5,158 nucleotides of DNA, from NCBI GenBank assembly GCA_934489015.1, contig CAKSSN010000052.1:1-5158 (forward strand), given 5' to 3'. How positions within the stretch are numbered: position 1 is the stretch's first letter; each line of letters begins with the position of its first letter. Under the pieces are notes generated by a model. That model was not told the origin of the DNA and did not search any database. It saw only the letters and a list, made by a program, of their open reading frames with translations. Source of the stretch: an uncultured Clostridia bacterium. Lineage in GTDB: Bacteria; Bacillota; Clostridia; UBA1381. Both the position numbers and the translations under genes were made by a program. Below, in pieces: positions 1-5,138 of this stretch.

Positions 1-74
1 TTCGCTTTTGTTGCTTCATTTGGCTTTGTTGATATTTTATTTACTTTTTATTTCATGTATTTTGCACCTCTCTA

Positions 75-130
75 TTTATTATATCAGATTTTTGGGTGTT
101 TGTCGACTCTATTTATATTATACCATTCCA
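75..130 (-). repeat. Left arm of a 56-bp perfect inverted repeat carrying an outward promoter
   Basis: This block is the exact reverse complement of 5083-5138; I checked all 56 positions base by base. Beyond the inner end a weaker match continues (a TTTTGC shared after a 2-bp gap). Beyond the outer end exact identity stops, but both copies are soon followed by an AGAGAGGTG / AGAAAGGTG sequence resembling a ribosome binding site. The arms are therefore related leader or promoter modules facing away from each other. No target-site duplication is visible next to the outer ends. They could be ends of a mobile unit, or two copies of a dispersed promoter-bearing repeat; the sequence alone does not decide. 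Confidence 0.95.
78..106 (-). promoter_or_regulatory. Outward sigma-A-type promoter in the left repeat arm
   Basis: On the minus strand TCGACA (106-101) is followed by a 17-nt spacer and a perfect TATAAT (83-78), which is preceded by TGA and so forms an extended -10 box. Transcription would run leftwards out of the window. A second extended -10 (TGGTATAAT, 125-117) lies upstream without a clear -35. Downstream there is an AGAGAGGTG (minus strand, around 66-74), but the nearest ATG in register opens only a two-codon frame. The gene served, if any, is broken or starts beyond the window edge. Confidence 0.7.
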
Positions 131-323
131 TTTTGCCGAATCAGATTCTGCGGGGACTTTATCCGAACTTCTCCCGTTTACGCAATTTTGCGGCGGCGTA
201 AGCCGCACAAAATGCAAAGAAGCGTTAATTATCGGAGACAAAATACTTTGTTAATCTTATTCGCGGCGATAAAATACGTATGATGAGCCTCTTCGTAAAG
301 TCTGTCCGCAGCCTTTGTTCCCT
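131..323. other. Intergenic stretch downstream of the activase, no intact gene
   Basis: These 193 bases lie between the stop of the activase gene and the left repeat arm. I see no start codon with a ribosome binding site. On the minus strand two short protein-like stretches remain open in different frames: one of about 35 codons starting inside the activase stop region, and one of about 20 codons over the hairpin. Neither has a start. They may be remnants of a gene or the chance translation of a dispersed non-coding repeat. The clearest structure is the hairpin at 182-215. No classical terminator (GC stem plus U-run) for the GRE operon was found. Confidence 0.5.
182..215 (+). other. Hairpin with GTAA (GNRA-type) tetraloop
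   Basis: GCGGC (193-197), GTAA (198-201) and GCCGC (202-206) form a tight stem-loop on the plus strand. A small internal loop follows (CG on one side, A on the other), then TTTTG (186-190) pairs with CAAAA (208-212). GC ends (182-183 with 214-215) extend it further. There is no U-run on either side, so it is not a standard intrinsic terminator. It sits between the end of the GRE operon and the outward promoter in the left repeat. It might act as a weak bidirectional terminator or be part of a dispersed repeat. Confidence 0.55.
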
Positions 324-1229
324 TTAGTTTATTTTGACAGGCACCGCCATTTTATCCTTTACACTCTCACAATAGGCTTCGATTGTTTTTCTGTCCATAA
401 AATCTTTGCCATAAAATGCCGTTGTTTTTCCGATTTGTATGGATTTTTGAAGCCCCAGCGGGTGATATGGCATAAACTCCACTGATTTTACACAGGCATA
501 TTTATCGGAAAGCCTTGCAATATTTTCAAAATGCTCCTGCCTGTCATTTACACCAGGAATAATCGGGCAGCGTAAAATTACCGCCGCACCTATTTTGTTT
601 AAGGCTTCAAGATTTGAAAGTATCAAATCATTTTTAACCCCGACATATTTAAGATGTTTTTTTTCATCGGTTTCCTTGCAGTCAAACAAAAAGCAATCTG
701 TATATTCGGCTGCTCTGACTATTTTTTCTTCCGAAGTATATCCCGAGGTTTCGATACATACCGTATACTCTTTTCTTTTGCACATTTTCAAAAGCTCATA
801 CAGAGCCTCAAACTGCATGAATGGTTCACCGCCGGAAAATGTCACACCGCCGTCATTGCCGAAAAACATATCGTCTTTGGCTATATCGGTCATTATTTCT
901 TCATAAGTATACTCATTTCCTATAATTTCCAATGCGGACATTTTGCAGATTTCAACGCATTTTCCGCACATAACGCATTTTTCCCTGTAAATACAATGCA
1001 AGTCATTCTCAAATTTGTGTACGCCGCAAGAGCAGACAGCGGCGCATTTTTTACATAACACGCATTTTTCGCTCAAAAACGAAAGCTCTCTTTTAGAAGA
1101 TTTACTTTCCGGATTATGACACCATGCGCAGTTTAACGAACACCCTTTAAAAAACACAACCGTACGTATTCCCGGACCATCATTCACGGAAAAATGCTGT
1201 ATATTAAATATATCCGCGGTTTTTAACAT
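324..1229 (-). CDS. Glycyl-radical enzyme activase (radical SAM, with two ferredoxin-like 4Fe-4S sites)
   Basis: Cytosolic activating enzyme that cleaves S-adenosylmethionine to make the glycyl radical on its partner GRE. Numbered from the upstream TTG codon, it has the radical-SAM motif CSLNCAWC (C33, C37, C40), a SGGEP SAM-binding motif (135-139) and an FDCK segment (185-188). Between them is the inserted domain with two four-cysteine sets: C59/C62/C65/C69 and C88/C91/C94/C98. This is typical of activases of eliminase- or decarboxylase-type GREs and absent from classical PflA. I start it at the ATG at 1229: GGAGG lies 9 nt upstream, whereas the TTG at 1238 directly abuts that GGAGG and adds only three codons. 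This gives 301 aa, the usual family length. It is the second gene of an operon, 70 nt after the GRE. The first ferredoxin-like set has an extra cysteine (C71) where a proline often follows the fourth ligand. Confident family call; partner inferred from adjacency. Confidence 0.95.
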   Translation of the reverse strand: MLKTADIFNIQHFSVNDGPGIRTVVFFKGCSLNCAWCHNPESKSSKRELSFLSEKCVLCKKCAAVCSCGVHKFENDLHCIYREKCVMCGKCVEICKMSALEIIGNEYTYEEIMTDIAKDDMFFGNDGGVTFSGGEPFMQFEALYELLKMCKRKEYTVCIETSGYTSEEKIVRAAEYTDCFLFDCKETDEKKHLKYVGVKNDLILSNLEALNKIGAAVILRCPIIPGVNDRQEHFENIARLSDKYACVKSVEFMPYHPLGLQKSIQIGKTTAFYGKDFMDRKTIEAYCESVKDKMAVPVKIN

Positions 1230-1299
1230 TATAAACAACCTCCTTTTGCCATCGAAAGATATAATTCATTCGTTGATTTTATTCAAGAAACCCTTATCT

Positions 1300-3426
1300 T
1301 TATATAGTTTGATTGACACTTCTCGATATTATTTCGTCCTGCAAGCTTTTGGGGATTGTAACAAAAAAGTCACTGTAACCGCCGATTCTTACAAGCAAAT
1401 CCTTATACTGGTCGGGATTTTTTTGCGCTTCCAGCAATGTTTCGGTATCGACAATATTAAATTGCAGCTGTGAACCGTGCGTTTTCAAATATCCCTTTAT
1501 CAATGTAGCAATTTTTTCGGGTTCGATTCCTTTATTGATTTTTACATTAACTGATGTTCCGCCGAGAAATCTTGACGGTTCCCATGCAACTGTTGACGCA
1601 ATAGACAAAGTAGGTCCCAGACTGTCATATCCCTGCACCGGGCAGCTGCCGTCGTTCAGCGGCATACCGAAGGTTCTGCCGTCAGGTGAAGCCGGTGTTT
1701 TCTTTCCCTGAATCTCATGCTCTCTGTATGAAAATGCACCCGGTATGATTTTTGCACCTCTAACCGTAGTCATAGGTTTAAAGGCGTCGAGAACCATATC
1801 CGCAACGCTTTTTGATATTGTATTTGATTCGGCATCACACGTTCCGAAGTGCGGTACTTTATTTCTGATTTGCAGAAGCAGTTCCTTATGTCCCTCGTAA
1901 TTATCCTCCAAAGCCTTTTTTAATTTGTTTACCGTAATAAATTTTTCGTTGAAAACAAGCTTTTTTATCACATTAAGGCTTTCTGTCACATTTTGCATGC
2001 CGAGAATGTCCGGCTCCAGTATATTATATTTTGCGCCGCCGCAATCATTTGATTTTCCCCTTTCAATGCAATCGTGAATCAAAACAGATATTCTCATCGG
2101 GTCGGAGCTGTTTCTGCCCCGCTCAAGCTGCCAAAGGTTTTCCTGCAAAACCATTCTTTCGGCACATTTTTCAAACTCATGTCTGAAATTTTCAAATATC
2201 ATTTCGTAGCTGTATGAATCATCGCACTTTTGAAATGAATTTAAGAATATCTGAAGCAGATTAATATACGGACTTGTTATGGATATTCCCGAGCAGCCTA
2301 TCGGAGTTGTTTCAACACAAGTTGACATAGTGAACATATTAGCCGCTTTTTCATCAAAACCGTTTTTCAGCATGGAACGGGTTACTTCGTCGCTGTTCCA
2401 TATCTGCGGCTGGCAATGTCCGTCCGTTATCAGCTTTGCGGCATACAGTAATATTTCTTCGCTTGTTTCGTCCGTCACGCAAAATCCAATGTTCGGATCG
2501 GGAAGATGCGTGTGCTCAATGGCTGTGAGAAAATGCCATGTAAGCTCGTTTTCGACTGCATTGCCGTTTTCGTCGCGTCCTCCGAGCATAAGACCCTCGG
2601 CAGCCCATGAGCTCATGTTTGGTATGCTTTGCAGAAAGAAACAGTCAATCAGCTCCTGTGCGGAATCCGGAGTCAGTATTTTTTTCTCTATATCGTTCCT
2701 GTAATACGGCAAAAGATAAACATCAGGCTTACCGAACGAATATATCCCGTATAAACTCCATGTAAACATATGTATACTCTGCAATGCTTCCCGAAATGTC
2801 CGTGCTGCATGCGCCGGAACCTGCTTCAATACTTCGTACAGCTCGGAATACTCCCGTTTTTTCTCGCCCTCTGCACTGTCTGCAAGCATTTTTGCCTTAT
2901 GTGCATAAGAATCACACATTTTTAAAAGACCGTTAAGCTCTGTCTTGCAGCATTGCAGAAATTCATAACGCTCGGTATTCCTTCCGTCAAATAAATCAAG
3001 CTTTGATATTTCCTCATCAAGCATCGCAATTATGCCGGTGATCCCTCTGTCAAGCAGAAGCTGATAGTCAAGTGCAAGATGATCCATTCTTCCTCTTTTT
3101 ACAGGCATCATGTTTTCGGATTTTATGCATTGCTCATACCGAACCTGTTCATCTGCGGAAAAATCTTCAAAATCAGGCTGACCTACAATAAGCTCGCCCG
3201 GTATAATGACAGGCTTGGTATGCTCCAGCATATATGCCTCTGCGGCAGAACGGCGCATTCTTGCCGTATCCGTGTTATATGCGTTCTTTTCCCAGCCCTC
3301 AACATATAACATAAGCGAACGGTGACATTTCCAACATACTAAATTCTTATCAATCGACATCCTTGAATTTTTCAGATAATATTCTCTCAGTTCTTCAACT
3401 CTTTGCGTTCTTTTCGGCAGATACAT
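1300..3426 (-). CDS. Glycyl radical enzyme of the PFL2/eliminase-like class, substrate unknown
   Basis: Oxygen-sensitive radical enzyme, presumably cytosolic and homodimeric like the family. The C-terminus has the glycyl-radical loop RIGGYSDFF (680-688) with Gly683 as the predicted radical residue, followed by a QDEIISR tail. The active-site loop is STCVETTPIG (368-377): Cys370 is the thiyl residue and Glu372 the likely acid/base of C-x-E type GREs. Other family blocks are ELIVG (78-82), a DVYLLPYYRND segment (235-245), GGAKYN (463-468), SPDGR (580-584) and CPVQG (595-599). CVE rather than CC argues against pyruvate formate-lyase; dehydratases, C-N or C-S lyases and aryl-acetate decarboxylases remain possible. 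At 708 aa it is shorter than most characterised members (about 760-900). The residue before the catalytic Cys is Thr, where Gly is common. A CxxC pair (C31, C34) lies near the N-terminus. The ATG has AGGAGG 8 nt upstream. First gene of the GRE-activase operon. Substrate cannot be assigned. Confidence 0.95.
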   Translation of the reverse strand: MYLPKRTQRVEELREYYLKNSRMSIDKNLVCWKCHRSLMLYVEGWEKNAYNTDTARMRRSAAEAYMLEHTKPVIIPGELIVGQPDFEDFSADEQVRYEQCIKSENMMPVKRGRMDHLALDYQLLLDRGITGIIAMLDEEISKLDLFDGRNTERYEFLQCCKTELNGLLKMCDSYAHKAKMLADSAEGEKKREYSELYEVLKQVPAHAARTFREALQSIHMFTWSLYGIYSFGKPDVYLLPYYRNDIEKKILTPDSAQELIDCFFLQSIPNMSSWAAEGLMLGGRDENGNAVENELTWHFLTAIEHTHLPDPNIGFCVTDETSEEILLYAAKLITDGHCQPQIWNSDEVTRSMLKNGFDEKAANMFTMSTCVETTPIGCSGISITSPYINLLQIFLNSFQKCDDSYSYEMIFENFRHEFEKCAERMVLQENLWQLERGRNSSDPMRISVLIHDCIERGKSNDCGGAKYNILEPDILGMQNVTESLNVIKKLVFNEKFITVNKLKKALEDNYEGHKELLLQIRNKVPHFGTCDAESNTISKSVADMVLDAFKPMTTVRGAKIIPGAFSYREHEIQGKKTPASPDGRTFGMPLNDGSCPVQGYDSLGPTLSIASTVAWEPSRFLGGTSVNVKINKGIEPEKIATLIKGYLKTHGSQLQFNIVDTETLLEAQKNPDQYKDLLVRIGGYSDFFVTIPKSLQDEIISRSVNQTI

Positions 3427-3492
3427 AATAAAATCCTCCTTTTAATATTTCATACACACAAAATTTACTTTTTACAATTTCGTTATACCCAC

Positions 3493-3521
3493 TTGCAATT
3501 TAATGCTAACTGTAGTATAAT
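3493..3521 (+). promoter_or_regulatory. Probable sigma-A promoter of the AraC-family gene
   Basis: TTGCAA (3493-3498), a 17-nt spacer and a perfect TATAAT (3516-3521) lie upstream of the regulator. Transcription would begin near 3528, leaving a leader of roughly 84 nt before the ATG at 3612. The -10 hexamer is the start of the left arm of the 11-bp inverted repeat, so a protein on that repeat would compete with RNA polymerase. This suggests autoregulation (inference). Confidence 0.7.
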
Positions 3522-3524
3522 TAC

Positions 3525-3533
3525 ATTATAACA
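3525..3533 (-). promoter_or_regulatory. Extended -10 box for the GRE operon (candidate 1)
   Basis: Reading the minus strand, TGTTATAAT (3533-3525) is a perfect extended -10. The hexamer 17 nt upstream (TAGCGC) does not resemble a -35, so a promoter here would rely on the extended -10 or on an activator, as is common for AraC-controlled genes. The transcript leader to the GRE start would be about 90 nt. Confidence 0.5.
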
Positions 3534-3557
3534 TTCACCAATGCGCGGCGCTATGTA

Positions 3558-3566
3558 ATTATAACA
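3558..3566 (-). promoter_or_regulatory. Extended -10 box for the GRE operon (candidate 2)
   Basis: A second identical TGTTATAAT lies on the minus strand 33 bp further from the GRE gene, inside the right arm of the 11-bp inverted repeat. An 18-nt spacer would place TTAAGA (four matches to TTGACA) as its -35. It could be the main or an alternative GRE promoter, or one of two equivalent regulator half-sites. Confidence 0.4.
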
Positions 3567-3611
3567 CAAAAAATATGAATATCTTAAACTTGAATTAAGG
3601 AGCATGAATAT

Positions 3612-4481
3612 ATGATTGTACAAAGAAACCTCGAGTTTCCCAACCTTGCGGAATCTCTTTCCGCAGTATATTCCGTCAAAGAATATACCGCAGAGGACTC
3701 CGAAATAAGAATATACAATAAATATAAAATAAGTATACTTTTGAGCGACGGCTTGGCCGCTGTGACAAAAAACGCCGTTATAGATGCTGGAAAGAATAAT
3801 ATATTGTTTTTCCGCCCCGATGAGATACATTTCGGCAGATTTCTTCGTGCCGGTGTACACAAATTTATTGATTTTTACATTCCTTTGGATTTTTTCAAAA
3901 AGGTTTTCGGTGATTTGGAGCTTATGTCATTCTTTGAGGACAGAGCGGACGATCGGATAAATTATATTGTATTTGACGCAGATACTCAAAAAACCGTAAT
4001 TGACATTGCAAAAAAGGCTGTCAATATACTCTGCGCGGAGCATCGGGCAGATAATGTCAAATTATTTTCTCTGATACTGCAAATTATTATCCTATGCTCT
4101 GAGAATTATGAGAAGCAGAAGAAGAATCCGCAAATAATAAATATACCTGAATATGTTACGAAAACGCTTTTGTTCATATCCGAAAACTACAGAGAAAAGC
4201 TGTCGCTAAGTTCACTTGCAAAAAATGCCGGCTGCTCCGTTACATATCTGGCGCGGATATTCAAGCAATATACAGGCAAAACAATATATAATCATATAAT
4301 TGATGTGCGAATCGGCAATGCGGAAACTTTGCTTAACCAGGGCTTCAGTGTAACAGACGCCTGCTTTTCTTCCGGATTCGACGATTGCTCAAATTTCATA
4401 CGTACCTTTAAGAGCATAACGGGAAAAACACCTTTGCAATTCAAGCATGATAATGTTAGGTGCGCAGGAAAGCAAAATTAA
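3612..4481 (+). CDS. AraC-family transcriptional regulator
   Basis: A 289-aa DNA-binding regulator with the usual AraC layout. An N-terminal cupin-like sensing half (about 1-140) contains the typical loop ILFFRPDEIHF (64-74). A linker follows, then a C-terminal double helix-turn-helix (about 178-280). The first HTH spans LSLSSLAKNAGCSVTYLARI (197-216). The second spans SVTDACFSSGFDDCSNF (246-262) and ends in the family signature FKSITGKTPLQFK (266-278). The ATG at 3612 has AAGGAG ending 9 nt upstream; an earlier ATG (3604) opens only three codons and stops across the real start. Divergent orientation from the GRE operon suggests it activates that operon in response to the GRE substrate or a related metabolite; the ligand is unknown. 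No signal peptide or membrane segment. Confident family call, target inferred from context. Confidence 0.95.
   Translation: MIVQRNLEFPNLAESLSAVYSVKEYTAEDSEIRIYNKYKISILLSDGLAAVTKNAVIDAGKNNILFFRPDEIHFGRFLRAGVHKFIDFYIPLDFFKKVFGDLELMSFFEDRADDRINYIVFDADTQKTVIDIAKKAVNILCAEHRADNVKLFSLILQIIILCSENYEKQKKNPQIINIPEYVTKTLLFISENYREKLSLSSLAKNAGCSVTYLARIFKQYTGKTIYNHIIDVRIGNAETLLNQGFSVTDACFSSGFDDCSNFIRTFKSITGKTPLQFKHDNVRCAGKQN
3647..3692 (+). other. Two tandem hairpins in the 5' coding part of the AraC gene
   Basis: TGCGGAA (3647-3653) and TTCCGCA (3659-3665) form a 7-bp stem with a 5-nt loop. Immediately after it, GTATATTC (3666-3673) and GAATATAC (3681-3688) form an 8-bp stem with a 7-nt loop. The first strand TGCGG could also pair with a second CCGCA at 3688-3692, so the two hairpins have a possible alternative fold. 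They lie in codons 12-27, close enough to the start to affect translation, but chance is not excluded. Confidence 0.35.
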
Positions 4482-4553
4482 GCCCTGACCCGTAATGCTT
4501 GCGGATACAGAGGCTTTGACCGGTTCACAAAAAAGGATTCTTCTTTGCTTTCT

Positions 4554-4660
4554 TACAAAACGTAATCGCGGCGCAAGAGCAAAAGGGTGCGAAAATACGG
4601 ATAAGTCTTCAGCTTATCCGCATTTCCACACCCTTCGCCGCAGCTATACCTTGTTTTGTA
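4554..4660. repeat. Large imperfect palindrome (about 107 bp)
   Basis: A perfect 8-bp stem CGGATAAG/CTTATCCG (4598-4605 and 4613-4620) closes a 7-nt loop. It continues outwards to GGGTG/CACCC with three mismatches over 21 positions. After a 9-nt one-sided bulge, GCGGCG pairs with CGCCGC. After a further asymmetric loop, TACAAAAC (4554-4561) pairs with GTTTTGTA (4653-4660). Complementary blocks in the same order over more than 50 nt per side are unlikely by chance. It lacks the U-run of a classical terminator. Possible natures: a MITE-like or REP-like element, a structured RNA, or a bidirectional transcription barrier between convergent genes. Confidence 0.75.
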
Positions 4661-4762
4661 CGCAGTACATATATAACAATATCACAAATAAAATTGCTCA
4701 ATTTCGGCATATGGGAGAATTAAACCCCAAGCAATTGACAAAAAGCCGGACTCAGTAGCGGA

Positions 4763-4885
4763 ATGGGAGGATACACTTTGGGTAATTTTCACCGTTTCCG
4801 TGTCAAGGGTACACAAAAAATCGCAAAAGTGTTAGTATTTAGCAGTTCGCCGATTGAAAATTATAATAGACACACATACCCTTGA
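4763..4885 (+). CDS. Possible 40-aa small ORF of unknown function
   Basis: ATG at 4763 opens 40 codons ending at TGA 4883-4885. The product is basic (several Lys, Arg and His residues) and includes an FRVKGTQKIAKVLVF stretch. The GGGAGG lies after the ATG, not before it, so translation from this start is poorly supported. The downstream end overlaps the TACCCTTGA arm of a small inverted repeat. It may be the tail of a degraded gene or part of a dispersed repeat read in frame. I do not recognise it. Confidence 0.15.
   Translation: MGGYTLGNFHRFRVKGTQKIAKVLVFSSSPIENYNRHTYP
4803..4885. repeat. Small inverted repeat TCAAGGGTA / TACCCTTGA
   Basis: TCAAGGGTA (4803-4811) and TACCCTTGA (4877-4885) are exact reverse complements separated by 65 bp. 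A few more partly matching bases lie on the outer side (GTG / CGCAC). CACAAAA follows both nearby. A TATAAT (4862-4867) lies between the arms, with TTAGCA 17 nt upstream as a weak -35, so a plus-strand promoter may sit inside. The length is borderline for significance in a window this size. Confidence 0.35.
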
Positions 4886-4922
4886 CGCACAAAAGTCCGA
4901 CAAACACAATTTTACAATATTT

Positions 4923-5081
4923 TTAATCCTCCGTAATGCCGTTCACCACATCCGGAGTGTATTTTTTCAAAATATCTACAGTGCATTGCACATCTTCACA
5001 GGTGGTTTTTGTATCCGGAAGAGTGTTCGCCATATTAAGCGCTTTATATCTTGAAGCTGCAAAATTATGATATTGCAAAAG
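4923..5081 (-). pseudogene. C-terminal fragment of a second GRE activase
   Basis: On the minus strand about 52 codons read LLQYHNFAASRYKALN, a linker, VDILKKY and a VVNGITED end, then TAA at 4923-4925. This matches the tail of radical-SAM GRE activases, whose end typically runs LPYHxxGxxKYxxLG, a helix, then a V-I-G type ending. Here the usual Pro before YHN is Gln (CAA against CCA). It is clearly different from the end of the intact activase in this window (MPYHPLGLQKS), so it is not a recent duplicate. Everything upstream, including the CxxxCxxC motif, is missing: the frame runs into the 56-bp repeat at 5083 and beyond. The open frame extends formally to a GTG at 5117 inside the repeat, but without a ribosome binding site. 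I read it as the relic of another GRE locus cut by the repeat. Homology is from memory of the family. Confidence 0.6.
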
Positions 5082-5082
5082 C

Positions 5083-5138
5083 TGGAATGGTATAATATAA
5101 ATAGAGTCGACAAACACCCAAAAATCTGATATAATAAA
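5083..5138 (+). repeat. Right arm of the 56-bp perfect inverted repeat
   Basis: Exact reverse complement of 75-130. Its inner end coincides, within a codon or two, with the point where the activase fragment loses its upstream part, so this arm marks a rearrangement or insertion junction. Its outer side runs into AACAGAAAGAAAGGTGTTAA, giving a ribosome-binding-like AAAGGTG at 5148-5154, five bases before the window ends. Confidence 0.95.
5107..5135 (+). promoter_or_regulatory. Outward sigma-A-type promoter in the right repeat arm
   Basis: TCGACA (5107-5112), a 17-nt spacer and TATAAT (5130-5135), preceded by TGA (5127-5129) as an extended -10. A further TGGTATAAT lies at 5088-5096. The start site would be near 5142 and AAAGGTG follows at 5148-5154, so a gene very probably begins just beyond the right edge. 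Its leader would be only about 15-25 nt. Confidence 0.75.

Larger units (their letters stand above)
3427..3611. promoter_or_regulatory. Divergent control region between the GRE operon and the AraC gene
   Basis: These 185 bp separate the two divergent start codons and hold all promoter-like signals for both. An 11-bp perfect inverted repeat (TATAATTACAT at 3516-3526, ATGTAATTATA at 3553-3563) encloses a 26-nt spacer containing a GC-rich patch (GCGCGGCGC, 3543-3551). The left arm contains the plus-strand -10 and the right arm contains a minus-strand -10, so one symmetric element overlaps promoters for both directions. Such an arrangement suits a regulator acting on both units, plausibly the adjacent AraC-family protein. 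That assignment is inference. AraC-type proteins often use direct half-sites, and a direct TGTTATAAT repeat is also present on the minus strand. Confidence 0.6.
4482..4922. other. Gene-poor stretch between convergent genes, with palindromes
   Basis: These 441 bases separate the AraC stop from the end of the activase fragment on the opposite strand. An open frame at 4495-4758 (87 codons) has no ribosome binding site, runs through a large palindrome and has no recognisable domain, so I do not call it. The stretch holds the imperfect palindrome at 4554-4660, a small possible ORF at 4763-4885, an inverted TCAAGGGTA pair at 4803 and 4877, and a partial copy of the promoter repeat (AGTCCGACAAACAC, 4894-4907). 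No GC stem with a U-run was found. The overall impression is accumulated repeat or mobile-element debris. Confidence 0.5.

Noticed and set aside
8..283. Plus-strand 91-codon frame with a hydrophobic N-terminal half
   Set aside because: It runs straight through the inverted-repeat arm and the GNRA hairpin, has no ribosome binding site, and its hydrophobicity comes from T-rich sequence.
595..1058. Plus-strand frames inside the activase gene
   Set aside because: Antisense shadows of a well-supported gene, with no start signals or recognisable protein features.
2279..2704. Plus-strand 141-codon frame inside the GRE gene
   Set aside because: Antisense to the conserved active-site region of the GRE; no ribosome binding site or family resemblance.
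1300..3426. Calling the GRE a pyruvate formate-lyase (pflB)
   Set aside because: The active site has Cys-Val-Glu rather than the adjacent Cys-Cys pair needed for pyruvate formate-lyase chemistry.
3483..3862. Two minus-strand frames (125 and 92 codons) upstream of the GRE
   Set aside because: Both are antisense to the AraC gene and its leader, overlap each other and show no domain; they mirror the coding bias of the regulator.
4495..4758. Plus-strand 87-codon frame after the AraC gene
   Set aside because: It translates both arms of the large palindrome, lacks a ribosome binding site and shows no domain.
75..5138. A simple transposon bounded by the 56-bp repeats
   Set aside because: No transposase or recombinase gene lies between the arms and no target-site duplication is visible outside them, so I keep the repeats but do not call a mobile element.
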